The position numbers and the translations under genes are program-made. A DNA stretch of 64,000 nucleotides from Gammaproteobacteria bacterium (GTDB lineage: Bacteria; Pseudomonadota; Gammaproteobacteria; Burkholderiales; Rhodocyclaceae). Under the pieces are notes generated by a model. The model had not been told where the DNA came from, did not search any database, and saw only the letters and a list, made by a program, of their open reading frames with translations. This document shows, piece by piece, positions 15,487-24,599 of this stretch. Position 1 is the stretch's first letter; every line of letters begins with the position of its first letter. Location: positions 84,524 through 148,523 of the forward strand of contig JAHJHI010000039.1 in assembly GCA_018824085.1 (NCBI GenBank), read 5' to 3'.

Positions 15487-15895
15487 TTTCCTCAACCTCG
15501 TCTTCGAAATCGTATTGGCGGGGCGCATCCTTTTCCAGCGCCTTGCGCAGCCACGGCGGCGGCGTGCCGCGCAGCACCACCAGCAACTTGTCCAGAATGT
15601 CCATGATGGGTTCGGGCTGGCTCACCTTGATCGGGTGGATCTTGCTGGCCACGACCCGCGCCGCCGCCGAGCCGCCGATGGCGGCGACATAGACGATGGC
15701 GACGTCCTTGATCGCGTCGAGCTTGGGCGCGAGCTTGTCCTCGTCACCGTCCTCGTCGAGCTTGCCGCCGAAGTCGAAGCTTTCGAGGAAGTGGTATCCG
15801 TCGCGGTTGATCTCGTACACCGCGAGGTGTTTGGCCCAGCCGAAGTGCGCATCGACGCACTGCTTGTCCTGGGTTGCGAAGGCGATCTTCATCAT
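15479..15895 (-). CDS. nifX: NifX, FeMo-co precursor carrier
   Basis: A 138-residue NifX/NafY-fold protein ([27 protein letters not shown]...). The conserved segment VDAHFG and the RNase H-like fold form the cofactor-binding core; NifX carries NifB-co and VK-cluster between NifB and NifEN. The C-terminus is acidic ([10 protein letters not shown]). Two adjacent Met codons allow a start at 15895 or 15892. It lies 35 bp after nifN. Confidence 0.93.
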   Translation of the reverse strand: MMKIAFATQDKQCVDAHFGWAKHLAVYEINRDGYHFLESFDFGGKLDEDGDEDKLAPKLDAIKDVAIVYVAAIGGSAAARVVASKIHPIKVSQPEPIMDILDKLLVVLRGTPPPWLRKALEKDAPRQYDFEDEVEENG

Positions 15896-15930
15896 CTGCT
15901 CCTCATGGGTGGATCAATGACCGGCGCCGG

Positions 15931-17361
15931 TCAGGCGCCGACCGCGTCGGGCACGACTTCGGCGACCGGCGCCGAAGCGTCGCAGCCGCAACCGCCCGCG
16001 GTGCCGCCGCTGGCAGCCAGCCGGCTCTCTTCCGGCAACGGCCAGTCCTGCGGCGTGTTCTGGTGTTCGTCGGCGAGGAAGGCATTGGCCCAGCCGTTGA
16101 TCAGGTCGCGCGTGCCGCGATAGCCGACGCTCAGCACGTGCGCGGCGCCGAGCCGGTCGAACATCGGGATGCCCGCGCGCAGCAGCGGAATCTCCAGCCG
16201 CTGCGCCGCCTGGCGACCGTGCGAATGCGTGATGAGCAGTTGCGCGCCGCGCTCCTTTGCACGCGTTTCAAGGTCTTCGAGGTCGCCCACCAGCACCTGG
16301 TCGCACGGCATCTTCTCCAGCACGCGCGAATGCGTGGTGGTCACCGCGGCGACGATTTCCGCGCCCATCTCGCCGGCAGTCGCACCGAGCGCGTACAGCA
16401 GGTCGGGTTCGGCGCCGATGGCGAACTTCTTGCCGCCGACCCAGAAGTGCGCGTCAAGCATGACGTCCTGCAGCTGCGTGCGCTGGCGCCGGTACTTCGC
16501 CGGCACCGGGCGGCCCGACAGCCGCGACAGGCAGTGCAGGAACTCATCCACCGGTGACAGGCCGGTGAGCCGGTCGAATACATGGCAGGGCACGCCGCAG
16601 CGCGCAAGAATCGCGGCGGCGGCGGCGTCCATGCGCGCGCCGATCGCCAGCGTCGCCTTCGCCGCGCCGAGCCGGCGCAGCGCGTCGGGCGTCGTGCCGC
16701 CGAGCGTGGTCGGCGTGAAGCTGGCCGGGATGTGGCCGTCCATCGAGCCGGACAGGTCGGGCAGCACGCGCGCCCTCAGGCCGAAGGATTCGATCATTTC
16801 GCGCAGCTCTTCGATGTCCGCCGGCGTCAGATGCGCACCCGGCAGCAGGTTCACCAGATCATCCTCGCGCACGTCGCACGGCTGCGCGAAGGCGTCGATG
16901 ACGGCGAGCACGGCCTTGCCCCAGCCGTCCTCGAAGGCGCCGACGTAGTCCGGCGTCGACACGTAGACGATGTCGGTGCCGGCCAGCGCGTCGCCATGCT
17001 TGCGGCGGATCGCGTGCAGGTAGCCGTCGACGTCGTCACCCTTGGTTTCGGTGAGGCCGGTCGAGGCGATGGCGATGAGCGACGGGTTGGCGCGCTTCTT
17101 GATGTTCAGGATGGCCTGTTCGATGTTCTCCAGGCCCCCGAGGATGGTGCTCACCTCGTTCATCGCCGTGGTCTGCATCGGGATCGCCTCCTTGAAGTGG
17201 CGAACCAGCAGCACCAGGCCGAACGAGGTACAGCCCTGCGAGCCGTGCATCATGGGCATGCAGTTGTCCAGCCCCATGAAGGCGTAGCACGCACCGAGCG
17301 GCTGACTCATCTTCAGCGGATTGACGGTGCATGCCTTCTTCGAATCGACGACGGTGGCCAT
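15931..17361 (-). CDS. nifN: NifN, beta subunit of the FeMo-co scaffold NifEN
   Basis: A 476-residue nitrogenase-superfamily protein. NPLKMSQPLGACYAFMGLDNCMPMMHGSQGC holds the P-cluster-equivalent Cys residues in a NifN-type arrangement; IAIASTGLTETKGDDVDGYL and FVEDG-like ERGAQLLITHSHGRQAA follow. With NifE it forms the scaffold on which NifB-co is converted to FeMo-co. The Ala/Gly-rich tail with GGCGCDAS is a short Cys-containing extension. 17 bp after nifE. Confidence 0.95.
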   Translation of the reverse strand: MATVVDSKKACTVNPLKMSQPLGACYAFMGLDNCMPMMHGSQGCTSFGLVLLVRHFKEAIPMQTTAMNEVSTILGGLENIEQAILNIKKRANPSLIAIASTGLTETKGDDVDGYLHAIRRKHGDALAGTDIVYVSTPDYVGAFEDGWGKAVLAVIDAFAQPCDVREDDLVNLLPGAHLTPADIEELREMIESFGLRARVLPDLSGSMDGHIPASFTPTTLGGTTPDALRRLGAAKATLAIGARMDAAAAAILARCGVPCHVFDRLTGLSPVDEFLHCLSRLSGRPVPAKYRRQRTQLQDVMLDAHFWVGGKKFAIGAEPDLLYALGATAGEMGAEIVAAVTTTHSRVLEKMPCDQVLVGDLEDLETRAKERGAQLLITHSHGRQAAQRLEIPLLRAGIPMFDRLGAAHVLSVGYRGTRDLINGWANAFLADEHQNTPQDWPLPEESRLAASGGTAGGCGCDASAPVAEVVPDAVGA

Positions 17362-17378
17362 GATGCGCGCCTCCCGGT

Positions 17379-18794
17379 TCAGGCCGCGTCGGCCGTGAAG
17401 TCGACCGGGCCGTCTTCCCAGGGCGCGGGCCTGCGCACCGCTTCCCAGATCGGGTTGTACAGCGCCTTGTCGATCTCGCGCACGAGGTCGACCATGCCTT
17501 CGTAGCCGGCGTAGGCGTGATGGCGTTCCTGGTTGATGTCCAGCCAGGGCATCTTGGCCTTGAGCGCGATGAACTGGCTGCGCCCGCCCGACAGCATGAT
17601 GTCCGCCTTGGCGTCCCGGAGCATCGCGTACATTTCGCGCGGCGTCATGTCGTCGATCATGTGGGCGTCCTGCCCCATCAGCTCCTTGATCTTCTCCTTG
17701 TCTTCCTTGGTCGACTTCTTGACGCTGGTGCCGACCAGTTCGAGCCCGGCTTCCTGCAGCGCCGCGACCACGGACCAGCTCTTCACGCCGCCGGTGATGA
17801 GCAGCACCTTCTTGCCTTCGAGGCGCGGGCGGTAGGCGGCGATGCGCTCGAACGCGCGCTTTTCCTCCACCGCGATGAGCGCCTCGGTGCGCGCCTTCAG
17901 TTCTTCCGGCGCGCCCTTCTGCACCAGCAGGCGGGCGATTTCGCGCAGCGTCTCCGACATGTCGCCGATGCCGTAGAACGAGCCTTCGAAGAACGGAATG
18001 TCATAGCGCTCTTCCATCTTGCGCGCGATGTTGATCATCGACTTCGAGCACACCATCATCGACGCCCTGGCGCGGTGGCTGTACGCCACTTCGCGGTAGC
18101 GGCCGTCGCCCGAGATGCAGGACAGGATGCGCACGCCGAGCGCGTCGAGCAGCGGCTTGACCTGCCACAGCTCGCCGGCCAGGTTGTACTCGCCGATGAT
18201 GTTGATGTCGTACGGCGTGACGAAGTCCGGCTCTTCGGTGCCGATGACGTAGTCGAGCAGCGCTTCCGCACCCAGCTTGTTGCCGAGGTTCTTCGGGCCG
18301 ACGAAGCCGGGAGCGTTCACCGGAATGACCGGCTTGCCGAACTTCTCGCTCGCGCGCTTGCACACCGCCTCGATGTCGTCGCCGATCAGCGCGGTGACGC
18401 AGGTCTGGTAGACGAACACCGCCGGCGGATCGTACTTCTCGATGATTTCCTTCACCGACCTGAACAGCCGCTTCTCGCCGCCGTAGATGACGTCCAGTTC
18501 GTTGATGTCCGTGGTGAAGCCGGTGCGGTAGAGGCGCGAACCGCTGCTCGACGAATTGCGGTTGTCCCACGAATTGCCTTCACAGGCGATCGGGCCGTGC
18601 ACGAGGTGCGCGACGTCGACGATGGGCTGCAGCGCAACCTTCGCGCCGTCGAACGCGCAGCCGCCGGCGGCGGCGCCGGGCGACAGCTGCTTGGTACAGC
18701 CCTTCTTCTTTTCCTTCGCGGACTTGTTCTGGTTGTGCTCGCAGGCCGGTTCCTCGAACACGTCCTGGATCTTGGCGGATACGCGGGCATCCAT
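17379..18794 (-). CDS. nifE: NifE, alpha subunit of the FeMo-co scaffold NifEN
   Basis: A 471-residue NifD-like protein. The N-terminal segment has CxxxxK-rich EHNQNKSAKEKKKGCTKQL and CAFDGAKVALQPIVDVAHLVHGPIACEGNSWDNR, the NifE signature; the conserved Cys of YQTCVTALIGDDI is present. The His ligand of NifD is replaced in the usual way (HHAYAGYEGM). First gene of the nifENX-nafX-fdxB-nifQ operon, with a probable sigma-54 promoter 110 nt upstream. Confidence 0.95.
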   Translation of the reverse strand: MDARVSAKIQDVFEEPACEHNQNKSAKEKKKGCTKQLSPGAAAGGCAFDGAKVALQPIVDVAHLVHGPIACEGNSWDNRNSSSSGSRLYRTGFTTDINELDVIYGGEKRLFRSVKEIIEKYDPPAVFVYQTCVTALIGDDIEAVCKRASEKFGKPVIPVNAPGFVGPKNLGNKLGAEALLDYVIGTEEPDFVTPYDINIIGEYNLAGELWQVKPLLDALGVRILSCISGDGRYREVAYSHRARASMMVCSKSMINIARKMEERYDIPFFEGSFYGIGDMSETLREIARLLVQKGAPEELKARTEALIAVEEKRAFERIAAYRPRLEGKKVLLITGGVKSWSVVAALQEAGLELVGTSVKKSTKEDKEKIKELMGQDAHMIDDMTPREMYAMLRDAKADIMLSGGRSQFIALKAKMPWLDINQERHHAYAGYEGMVDLVREIDKALYNPIWEAVRRPAPWEDGPVDFTADAA

Positions 18795-18903
18795 TGCACA
18801 CCTCTCTTTCGGTCGATGCGGCAGCGCTCGCTGCCGGCGTTCGCACACGCACGCTTGAGGTCCGCCGCGCAGCACGGGCCCGAGCCGGTTACGCCTTCCC
18901 TTC

Positions 18904-18919
18904 AGCAGGAATGATGCCA
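18904..18919 (-). promoter_or_regulatory. Probable sigma-54 promoter of nifE
   Basis: Minus-strand TGGCATCATTCCTGCT: GG and GC are 12 bases apart, with single changes in the -24 (T for C) and -12 (C for T) blocks. It lies about 110 nt before the nifE ATG and about 75 bp from a near-consensus NifA site at 18993-19008. Confidence 0.65.
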
Positions 18920-18980
18920 AGGCCTCCCGACCCGCAAAGCAGCCCTTGAATCAGTGCCATAGCGGACACGCCGCCCCGCC

Positions 18981-19021
18981 CCCGACAAACGATGCGCGCT
19001 TTGCGACACGCGTTTGTCGGG
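18981..19021. promoter_or_regulatory. 11-bp inverted repeat enclosing a near-consensus NifA site
   Basis: Perfect arms CCCGACAAACG (18981-18991) and CGTTTGTCGGG (19011-19021) separated by 19 nt. Inside, TGCGCGCTTTGCGACA (18993-19008) is TGC-N10-ACA, one mismatch from the NifA site. The arrangement lies downstream of the 104-aa gene and upstream of nifE, so it may serve both as a transcript end and as an activator region. No T-run follows. Confidence 0.5.
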
Positions 19022-19045
19022 TTTGGCGCGTGGCCGCGTCGCGAT

Positions 19046-19360
19046 TCATTCGATGCCGTCCATCTTCGCCTTCTGGAAGACGGCCTCCTGCAGACGCTTC
19101 GCGATGCCGCCCGGCGTGGCGTCGAAATCGCGGTTCGACGCGTTCAGCGCGTCCTGCGCCACGGCCGATTCCGGCAGCGTCAGCACGATGCGTCCGGCCA
19201 TGTGCGTGGCCTGCGGCACCGCCCGCAGAATGGCTTGCCGATTGGGATGCTCGATCAGGGGCACGAGCTTCGTCGCCTCCGGCCGGCCGTCCAGACACAC
19301 CGCGTCGTCGATCACCTCGACCTTGCGGCCGTCCTCAGTCATCTTCACAAGAACCGCCAT
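19046..19360 (-). CDS. Unknown 104-aa nif-associated protein
   Basis: A small soluble protein that I cannot name. It starts MAVLVKMTEDGRKVEVIDD, a beta-hairpin-like start, followed by PLIEHPNRQAILRAVPQA and a C-terminal helix (GGIAKRLQEAVFQKAKM). No Cys cluster (one Cys), no membrane segment. The ATG at 19360 follows GAAGGAG. A good sigma-54 element (19399-19414) reads into it, divergent from the one for the receiver-like gene, so it is very likely part of the nif regulon. Confidence 0.65.
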   Translation of the reverse strand: MAVLVKMTEDGRKVEVIDDAVCLDGRPEATKLVPLIEHPNRQAILRAVPQATHMAGRIVLTLPESAVAQDALNASNRDFDATPGGIAKRLQEAVFQKAKMDGIE

Positions 19361-19398
19361 GCTGCTTCTCCTTCAGGGTGGGTTGTCCGGCAACCCGA

Positions 19399-19414
19399 AG
19401 CAGGAGATGTGCCG
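19399..19414 (-). promoter_or_regulatory. Sigma-54 promoter of the 104-aa gene
   Basis: Minus-strand CGGCACATCTCCTGCT: intact GGCAC, GG and GC 12 bases apart, -12 block CTGCT. The predicted start near 19387 leaves a 27-nt leader with GAAGGAG. Back to back with the plus-strand element at 19419-19434. Confidence 0.62.
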
Positions 19415-19418
19415 CGCC

Positions 19419-19434
19419 GGGAACGAAGCTTGCT
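19419..19434 (+). promoter_or_regulatory. Sigma-54 promoter of the receiver-like/AAA operon
   Basis: GGGAACGAAGCTTGCT: intact TTGCT and GG/GC register, two changes in the -24 block. Predicted start near 19446, ATG at 19474 with GGAGG upstream. No exact NifA site was found on either side of this divergent pair. Confidence 0.55.
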
Positions 19435-19473
19435 CCGTCGGGATGACCCACTTTCCGGACGGAGGCAGCAACC

Positions 19474-19899
19474 ATGCAGATCGGCGTAGACAGCCAGCGC
19501 GCGGTGGAGAACAGGCGCGTATTCGTGGTCGACAACGACGAGGTCGTCGGCATGGCGCTGCAATTCATGCTCGCCGACGAGATGGAAACCCACGTACTGC
19601 AGGGCAGCGCCGAAGCGCTGTCCAAGGGCGCGGCCGCGCCGCCCGACGTATTGCTGCTGGGCTCGGGCGTGCTGGCGAGCGAGGGCGTCGACGTGGTGAC
19701 CCGCCTGAAGGCCGGGTTGCCCGGCGTGAAGATCCTGCTCGTGTGCCTGGACGCCGCGGAGGACGACGTGCGCGCGGCACTCGCGCTGGGCGCCGACAGC
19801 ACGCTGCTGCGTCCGCTCAAGGTGGAGAACGTGCGCCGCCGCGTGGATACCCAGCTCGGTCGGCGCACGCCGCTGGAAATCCCGGTCGTGCTGCGCTGA
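19474..19899 (+). CDS. Degenerate receiver (pseudo-REC) protein
   Basis: A 141-residue single-domain CheY-like protein. The first strand RVFVVDNDEVVGMAL keeps the acidic pocket, but the phosphoacceptor position in PDVLLLGSGVL is Gly instead of Asp, the conserved Thr/Ser after strand 4 is lost (KILLVCLD), and the conserved Lys before Pro is Arg (LLRPLK). It should therefore not be phosphorylated and probably acts as a protein-interaction domain. It is followed after 10 bp by the AAA+ ATPase gene. Confidence 0.8.
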   Translation: MQIGVDSQRAVENRRVFVVDNDEVVGMALQFMLADEMETHVLQGSAEALSKGAAAPPDVLLLGSGVLASEGVDVVTRLKAGLPGVKILLVCLDAAEDDVRAALALGADSTLLRPLKVENVRRRVDTQLGRRTPLEIPVVLR

Positions 19900-19909
19900 A
19901 GGCGCCGCC

Positions 19910-21613
19910 ATGAAGATCCTGATCGACGCGCCGCACGTGGAAAGCATGGTCGATGCGTTCCCCGACCTGGCGGCATTGCGCGAGCAGCTGCGCTTCGGCA
20001 AGCGCATCGAGGTGCCGGTGTCGCGCCTGTCGGTCGAGGCACTGCGCTTCCTCGGCAAGCTCTACAGCGACGCCGGGCCCGCCATGGCGCTGCGCGCCGC
20101 CCACCTGGCAACGCTGCAGCGCGCGCTCGAAGGCGACGGCCACCGCTTCGCGGCGAACGATCTCGAATCGGTCGTGCCGGCGCTGGCGCGCCACCTCGCG
20201 ACCGACGCGATACGCGGCTGGCTGTTCACCGCGAACCTGACGACGCGCCCGCTGCCCTGGGTGGTGAGCCGGCTCGACTACACGCCTGCCAGCAGCGACG
20301 AGAGCGGCAAGGTGTTCATCGAACTCAAGGCCAATGTGAAGGCCACGCTGGCGACCACCGTCATCCGCATCTACGGCGCCGACGTGGTCGGGCGCACCGT
20401 CGGCGAAATTCTCGCCAGCAAGGGTTTCCTGAAGGAAACGCCGGAACTGGTCGCGGCGTGCGACGCCACCGTCGAACGCTATTTCGACTGGCGCGGCCGC
20501 TATGGCGAACAGTTCTCCGGCACCGGTACCGGCTTCCACGCGGAAGACCCCACGGCCAGCCACCGCGACACCGACTGGTCGCGCAAGGACGTCGTCGTGC
20601 TGTCGGCCAGCGGCGGCGCAGCGCGCCTGGTCAACGACGAGGGCATCCTGCCGGCGCGCACGCTGCTGCTGGACGCGCCGGGCGACATCCTCGGCCCGTA
20701 TCTGCGCAAGGCGGCGAAGAGCAACCGCTACGACGCCGAAGAGGAAGTCGGTGCCTCGCGCGACGCGATGCCGGAGGGGCTGTTCTCGCAGCTGCCGGTG
20801 CATCCTTACGTCCTGATGTTCCACCTCGACCTGCACCACTACCTCTGGGTGCACGTGGACGACATGACGCCGTACGCCTACCAGCCCGCGCTCAAGCAAA
20901 AGCTCGTGCTGCCGCCGGAACAGACCGACCTGATCGACATCCTGACGGCCGAGATGGACGTGCTGATGGACGACATCATCGCCGGCAAGTCGGGCGGCAC
21001 CACGGTGCTGTGCGCCGGGCCGGCCGGTGTCGGCAAGACGCTGACCGCCGAGGTGTATTCGGAAATCATCCGCCGCCCGCTGTACCGCGTGCATTCCGGC
21101 CAGCTCGGCCTGAACGTCGCCGCGATGGAGACGGCGCTGAAGGACGTGCTCACGCGCGCGCAGCGCTGGGGGGCGGTGATGCTGATCGACGAGGCTGACG
21201 TCTACATCAAGCGGCGCGACGACAACATCGCGATGAACGCCGTGGTCGGCGTGTTCCTGCGCGTGCTCGAGTACTTCAACGGCCTGCTCTTCCTCACCAC
21301 CAACCGCGTCGATGACATCGACGAAGCCATCGTGTCGCGCTGCATCGCGCTGATCCGCTACGAGCCGCCCGACCTGGCCGCGCGCGCGCGCATCTGGCAG
21401 GTGATGGCGGCGCAGTTCGCGCTCGGCATCGACCAGGCGCTGACCGATGAACTCGCCGCACTGTTTCCGGCCGCCACCGGCCGCGACATCAAGGGCCTGT
21501 CCAAACTGGCCGCGAAGTACTGCCAGCACAAGGCCTGCGCCCCCACCATCGCCGTGTTCAGACGCTGCGCGATCTTCCGCGGCATGACCCCGGCACACGA
21601 GCTTCCCGCCTGA
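19910..21613 (+). CDS. AAA+ ATPase with novel N-terminal region, nif-linked
   Basis: A 567-residue AAA+ protein. Residues 1-330 are a large N-terminal region that I do not recognise. The ATPase core has Walker A GPAGVGKT (370-377), Walker B VMLIDEAD (423-430), sensor 1 TTN (463-465), an arginine-finger candidate R477 (VSRC) and sensor-2 GRD (524-526). No transmembrane helix or protease domain is visible, so it looks like a remodelling ATPase. Its placement in an apparent operon with a pseudo-receiver and nifF suggests a partner in nitrogenase protection, assembly or activation (inference). It stops 26 bp before nifF. Confidence 0.78.
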   Translation: MKILIDAPHVESMVDAFPDLAALREQLRFGKRIEVPVSRLSVEALRFLGKLYSDAGPAMALRAAHLATLQRALEGDGHRFAANDLESVVPALARHLATDAIRGWLFTANLTTRPLPWVVSRLDYTPASSDESGKVFIELKANVKATLATTVIRIYGADVVGRTVGEILASKGFLKETPELVAACDATVERYFDWRGRYGEQFSGTGTGFHAEDPTASHRDTDWSRKDVVVLSASGGAARLVNDEGILPARTLLLDAPGDILGPYLRKAAKSNRYDAEEEVGASRDAMPEGLFSQLPVHPYVLMFHLDLHHYLWVHVDDMTPYAYQPALKQKLVLPPEQTDLIDILTAEMDVLMDDIIAGKSGGTTVLCAGPAGVGKTLTAEVYSEIIRRPLYRVHSGQLGLNVAAMETALKDVLTRAQRWGAVMLIDEADVYIKRRDDNIAMNAVVGVFLRVLEYFNGLLFLTTNRVDDIDEAIVSRCIALIRYEPPDLAARARIWQVMAAQFALGIDQALTDELAALFPAATGRDIKGLSKLAAKYCQHKACAPTIAVFRRCAIFRGMTPAHELPA

Positions 21614-21627
21614 CCCACACCACCTGA

Positions 21628-22182
<555 letters not shown>

Positions 22183-22194
22183 TCGCCGCGGCGC

Positions 22195-22269
22195 GTCGGG
22201 CATCGCTTCGCTCACCCGAGCCGGGCCGGGGTTCCCGCTGGTCCGGGTGAGCCGATGGCGACGCCCGAC
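22195..22269. terminator. Bidirectional inverted repeat between nifF and the Rieske gene
   Basis: Outer arms GTCGGGC (22195-22201) and GCCCGAC (22263-22269), inner arms GCTCACCCG (22210-22218) and CGGGTGAGC (22244-22252), all perfect. It lies between convergent stops and is probably the shared terminator, although no clear T-run flanks it. Confidence 0.55.
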
Positions 22270-22299
22270 ATCAGCCCACCGTCCGGCCCGCCGCCCGCC

Positions 22300-22617
22300 T
22301 CAATCCTCGTCCTCCAGATCGATTTCGATCACGCCATCCGCCAGGCGTATCGGGTACTCCTGCATCGCACAGCCCTCGGGTGCCACGCCCTCGCCTGTCT
22401 GTCCGTCGAACACCCAGCCGTGTGCGATGCAGGTGAGCGTGCGGCCGCTGAACACGCCGCGCGTGAGTGACACGTCGTCATGCGGACAGGCCGCGTCGAA
22501 AGCCCGCGGCCGGCCGCCCTCCGGCCACATCACGACAACCTCGGTGCCATCCACGATGCACGGCACGAGTTCGCCCTCGTGGAGCAGGCTGCTTTTGCAC
22601 AACGGCTGAAATGCCAT
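22300..22617 (-). CDS. Rieske-type 2Fe-2S ferredoxin
   Basis: A 105-residue Rieske ferredoxin with the ligand pattern C-x-H ... C-x2-H (AACPHDDVSLTR and LTCIAHGWVF). It resembles the ferredoxin components of non-heme oxygenases and nif-linked Rieske proteins. The start at 22617 has CGGGAGAAC upstream. It is downstream of nifK on the same strand but separated from it by two hairpins, and it has its own weak sigma-54-like element. A probable redox partner, or a stand-alone carrier for another enzyme. Confidence 0.85.
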   Translation of the reverse strand: MAFQPLCKSSLLHEGELVPCIVDGTEVVVMWPEGGRPRAFDAACPHDDVSLTRGVFSGRTLTCIAHGWVFDGQTGEGVAPEGCAMQEYPIRLADGVIEIDLEDED

Positions 22618-22675
22618 GTCGTTCTCCCGGGAACACTGTCGGCTTTCCGACCCGGCGGGCCGGATGACATGGCCG

Positions 22676-22691
22676 AGCAAGATCGATACCG
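22676..22691 (-). promoter_or_regulatory. Weak sigma-54-like element before the Rieske gene
   Basis: On the minus strand CGGTATCGATCTTGCT (T1 at 22691) keeps GG/GC spacing and TTGCT but the -24 block is poor. Without a NifA site nearby this is only suggestive. Confidence 0.35.
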
Positions 22692-22846
22692 GGTCGGCGC
22701 CGCATGCGCTGCCGCCGCCCGGCCGGCTGATTCGCCACACCGGCGGGCGGCGGCTCGTCGCTGGAAGACGTATCCGGCGAATGAACCGAAGCGGCGCGTA
22801 TGCCGAAGGCCCGCCGGCTCCCGCTTTGCGCCGTCTTGGATGAAAA

Positions 22847-22874
22847 CGGGCTGCGCGGTTTCCCGGGCAGCCCG
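22847..22874 (-). terminator. Intrinsic terminator after nifHDK
   Basis: Arms GCAGCCCG (22867-22874) and CGGGCTGC (22847-22854) form an 8-bp GC stem; on the minus strand the stem is followed by TTTTC, the pattern of a Rho-independent terminator. It lies 46 nt past the nifK stop. Confidence 0.7.
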
Positions 22875-22890
22875 TCAGGACGGCTCTGAG

Positions 22891-22914
22891 CGTGCCGGGG
22901 CTGCCCCCGGCACG
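22891..22914 (-). terminator. Strong hairpin immediately after nifK
   Basis: CGTGCCGGGG-CTGC-CCCCGGCACG, a perfect 10-bp stem with a 4-nt loop, 6 nt past the nifK stop. No T-run; it may stabilise the nifHDK message ahead of the terminator at 22847. Confidence 0.6.
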
Positions 22915-22919
22915 GAACC

Positions 22920-24479
22920 TCAGCGGATGATGTCGTACGAGTAGTCGGTCTTGCCCGGCTCTATCGTATTGACGTCGATGGACTCGAAGAACTCGTCGAG
23001 CAGCATGATCAGAACGCGAAGCCCGCCGTCATAGCCCCAGATCGGATAGCGATGGTAGTGGTGACGGTCGAAGATCGGGAACACCATGCGGATCAGCGGC
23101 GTGCCGGTGTCGCGCTCGAGGTACTTGCCGTAGGTGTTTCCGATGAGGAAATCCACCGGCTCGGTGAAGAGCAGCGAACGCATGTGCCACAGGTCGCGCT
23201 TCGGATAGACCTTGCAGCCGGCGCCGTAGGGCGAGGCGTCGAGCACGCCCTGGACCCTGGACGCCCATTCCTTTTCACCGTTGGTGGCGAGGATGTGGGC
23301 CGGCTCGGCGCCAAGCTCGAGCAGGAACCCGGTCAGGCCGAGCATCATGTCCGGGTCACCGTACAGTGCGTAGCGCTTGCCGTGCAGGTGAGCCTGGCTG
23401 TCGGCCATCGCATCGACGAGCTGGCCGCGTTCCAGCTCCAGCTCGGCCGGGATCGGCTTGCCGGTGACGCGCGACAGCTCCATCAGGAACTTGTCGGTGC
23501 CGGCGACGCCGATCGGGCTGTTCAGCTTGACCACTTCCTGACCGTGCTCGGCGATGAACCTGGCGGTCTTTTCGCAGCAGAACTCCTGGAAGATGAACGT
23601 CGCCTTGGCGTTGAGCGCGCGCTCGACGGTCGCCTTCGTCGTGCCGCCCTCGTACATGCGGAACTCGCCATCGGTCGGCGTGTTCCAGACTTCGGACGGA
23701 TCGCAGATGATGTTGTAGTCGATGCCGAACAGGCCGAGGATGCGCTTGATTTCCTTCATGTTGCCGACGACGAAGCCGTCGAAGCCGCCGATGAAGTTGA
23801 TCGATTCGTCGGGCACGCGCTCAAGCTTCGGCGCGGTGTCGGCCTTGCCGTCCCAGAAGTGGCGCAGGATGCCGAGCAGCGCATTGTCGTAGCCGGTGAT
23901 GTGGCTGCCGACGAATGCCGGCGTGTGCGCGAACGGCACGTCGAACTCGGCCGGCACGCTGCCTTTTTCCTTCGACGTCTTGATGAAGGCGTTCAGGTCG
24001 TCGCCGATGACTTCCGCCATGCAGGTGGTCGACACCGCGATCATTTCCGGCTTGTACAGGTTGAAGGTATTCGCCAGGCCGTCGACCATGTTGTTCAGGC
24101 CGCCGAACACGGCGGCGTCTTCCGTCATGGACGACGACACGCAGGACGTCGGTTCCTTGAAATGGCGCGAGAAGTGCGAACGGTAGTAGGCGACGCAGCC
24201 CTGCGAGCCGTGCACGAAGCTCAGCGTCTTGGCAAAGCCGTTGGCAACATACACCGCACCCAGCGGCTGGCAGGCCTTGGCGGGATTGACGGTCAGGGCC
24301 TCACGCGCGAAGTTCTTCTCCTTGTAGTCCTCGGTCTTCGTCCACTCGACGATTTCCTTGATCTTTGCATCGGCGTGATTGAATTCGAACTCCGACTTCT
24401 TGTCGGCGAGCATCTTCTGGTACTCGGGCTCGCGGAACAGAAGTTCGTGATCGAGGATCTTGTCGGCTGATTGAGGCAT
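22920..24479 (-). CDS. nifK: Nitrogenase MoFe protein beta subunit NifK
   Basis: A 519-residue NifK. P-cluster Cys ligands are visible in [21 protein letters not shown] and [13 protein letters not shown]; the N-terminal domain of about 50 residues is present. With NifD it forms the alpha2-beta2 MoFe protein that reduces N2. The C-terminus ends [11 protein letters not shown], as expected. It follows nifD after a 120-bp spacer containing a stable hairpin. Confidence 0.98.
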   Translation of the reverse strand: MPQSADKILDHELLFREPEYQKMLADKKSEFEFNHADAKIKEIVEWTKTEDYKEKNFAREALTVNPAKACQPLGAVYVANGFAKTLSFVHGSQGCVAYYRSHFSRHFKEPTSCVSSSMTEDAAVFGGLNNMVDGLANTFNLYKPEMIAVSTTCMAEVIGDDLNAFIKTSKEKGSVPAEFDVPFAHTPAFVGSHITGYDNALLGILRHFWDGKADTAPKLERVPDESINFIGGFDGFVVGNMKEIKRILGLFGIDYNIICDPSEVWNTPTDGEFRMYEGGTTKATVERALNAKATFIFQEFCCEKTARFIAEHGQEVVKLNSPIGVAGTDKFLMELSRVTGKPIPAELELERGQLVDAMADSQAHLHGKRYALYGDPDMMLGLTGFLLELGAEPAHILATNGEKEWASRVQGVLDASPYGAGCKVYPKRDLWHMRSLLFTEPVDFLIGNTYGKYLERDTGTPLIRMVFPIFDRHHYHRYPIWGYDGGLRVLIMLLDEFFESIDVNTIEPGKTDYSYDIIR

Positions 24480-24499
24480 GGTTGATTGCTCCTTGATGC

Positions 24500-24581
24500 A
24501 GGGTGGGCCGGCGGCGTCACGCCACCCGGCCCGTCGACGCGCGGGTCGCTCGTGGTGGGCTTCGGTCCCTCAACCCACCCT
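24500..24581 (-). repeat. Nested hairpin between nifD and nifK
   Basis: Perfect arms AGGGTGGG (24500-24507) and CCCACCCT (24574-24581); inside, GGGCCGG (24505-24511) pairs with CCGGCCC (24526-24532) around GGCG-TCA-CGCC. The two outer alternatives share bases, so they may be exclusive. Position in the nifDK spacer suggests control of the mRNA ratio. Confidence 0.6.
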
Positions 24582-24599
24582 ACGTTTCACTTCGGGTAC

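Larger units (their letters stand above)
22618..22919. other. Gap between the Rieske gene and nifK
   Basis: 302 bp without a convincing gene. It holds the sigma-54-like element at 22676-22691 and two hairpins just behind nifK (22847-22874 and 22891-22914). Short open frames here show no similarity that I recognise. Confidence 0.6.

Noticed and set aside
18937..18960. TGGCAC on the minus strand upstream of nifE
   Set aside because: TGGCACTGATTCAAG has no TTGC-type block at the required distance; the element at 18904-18919 fits better.
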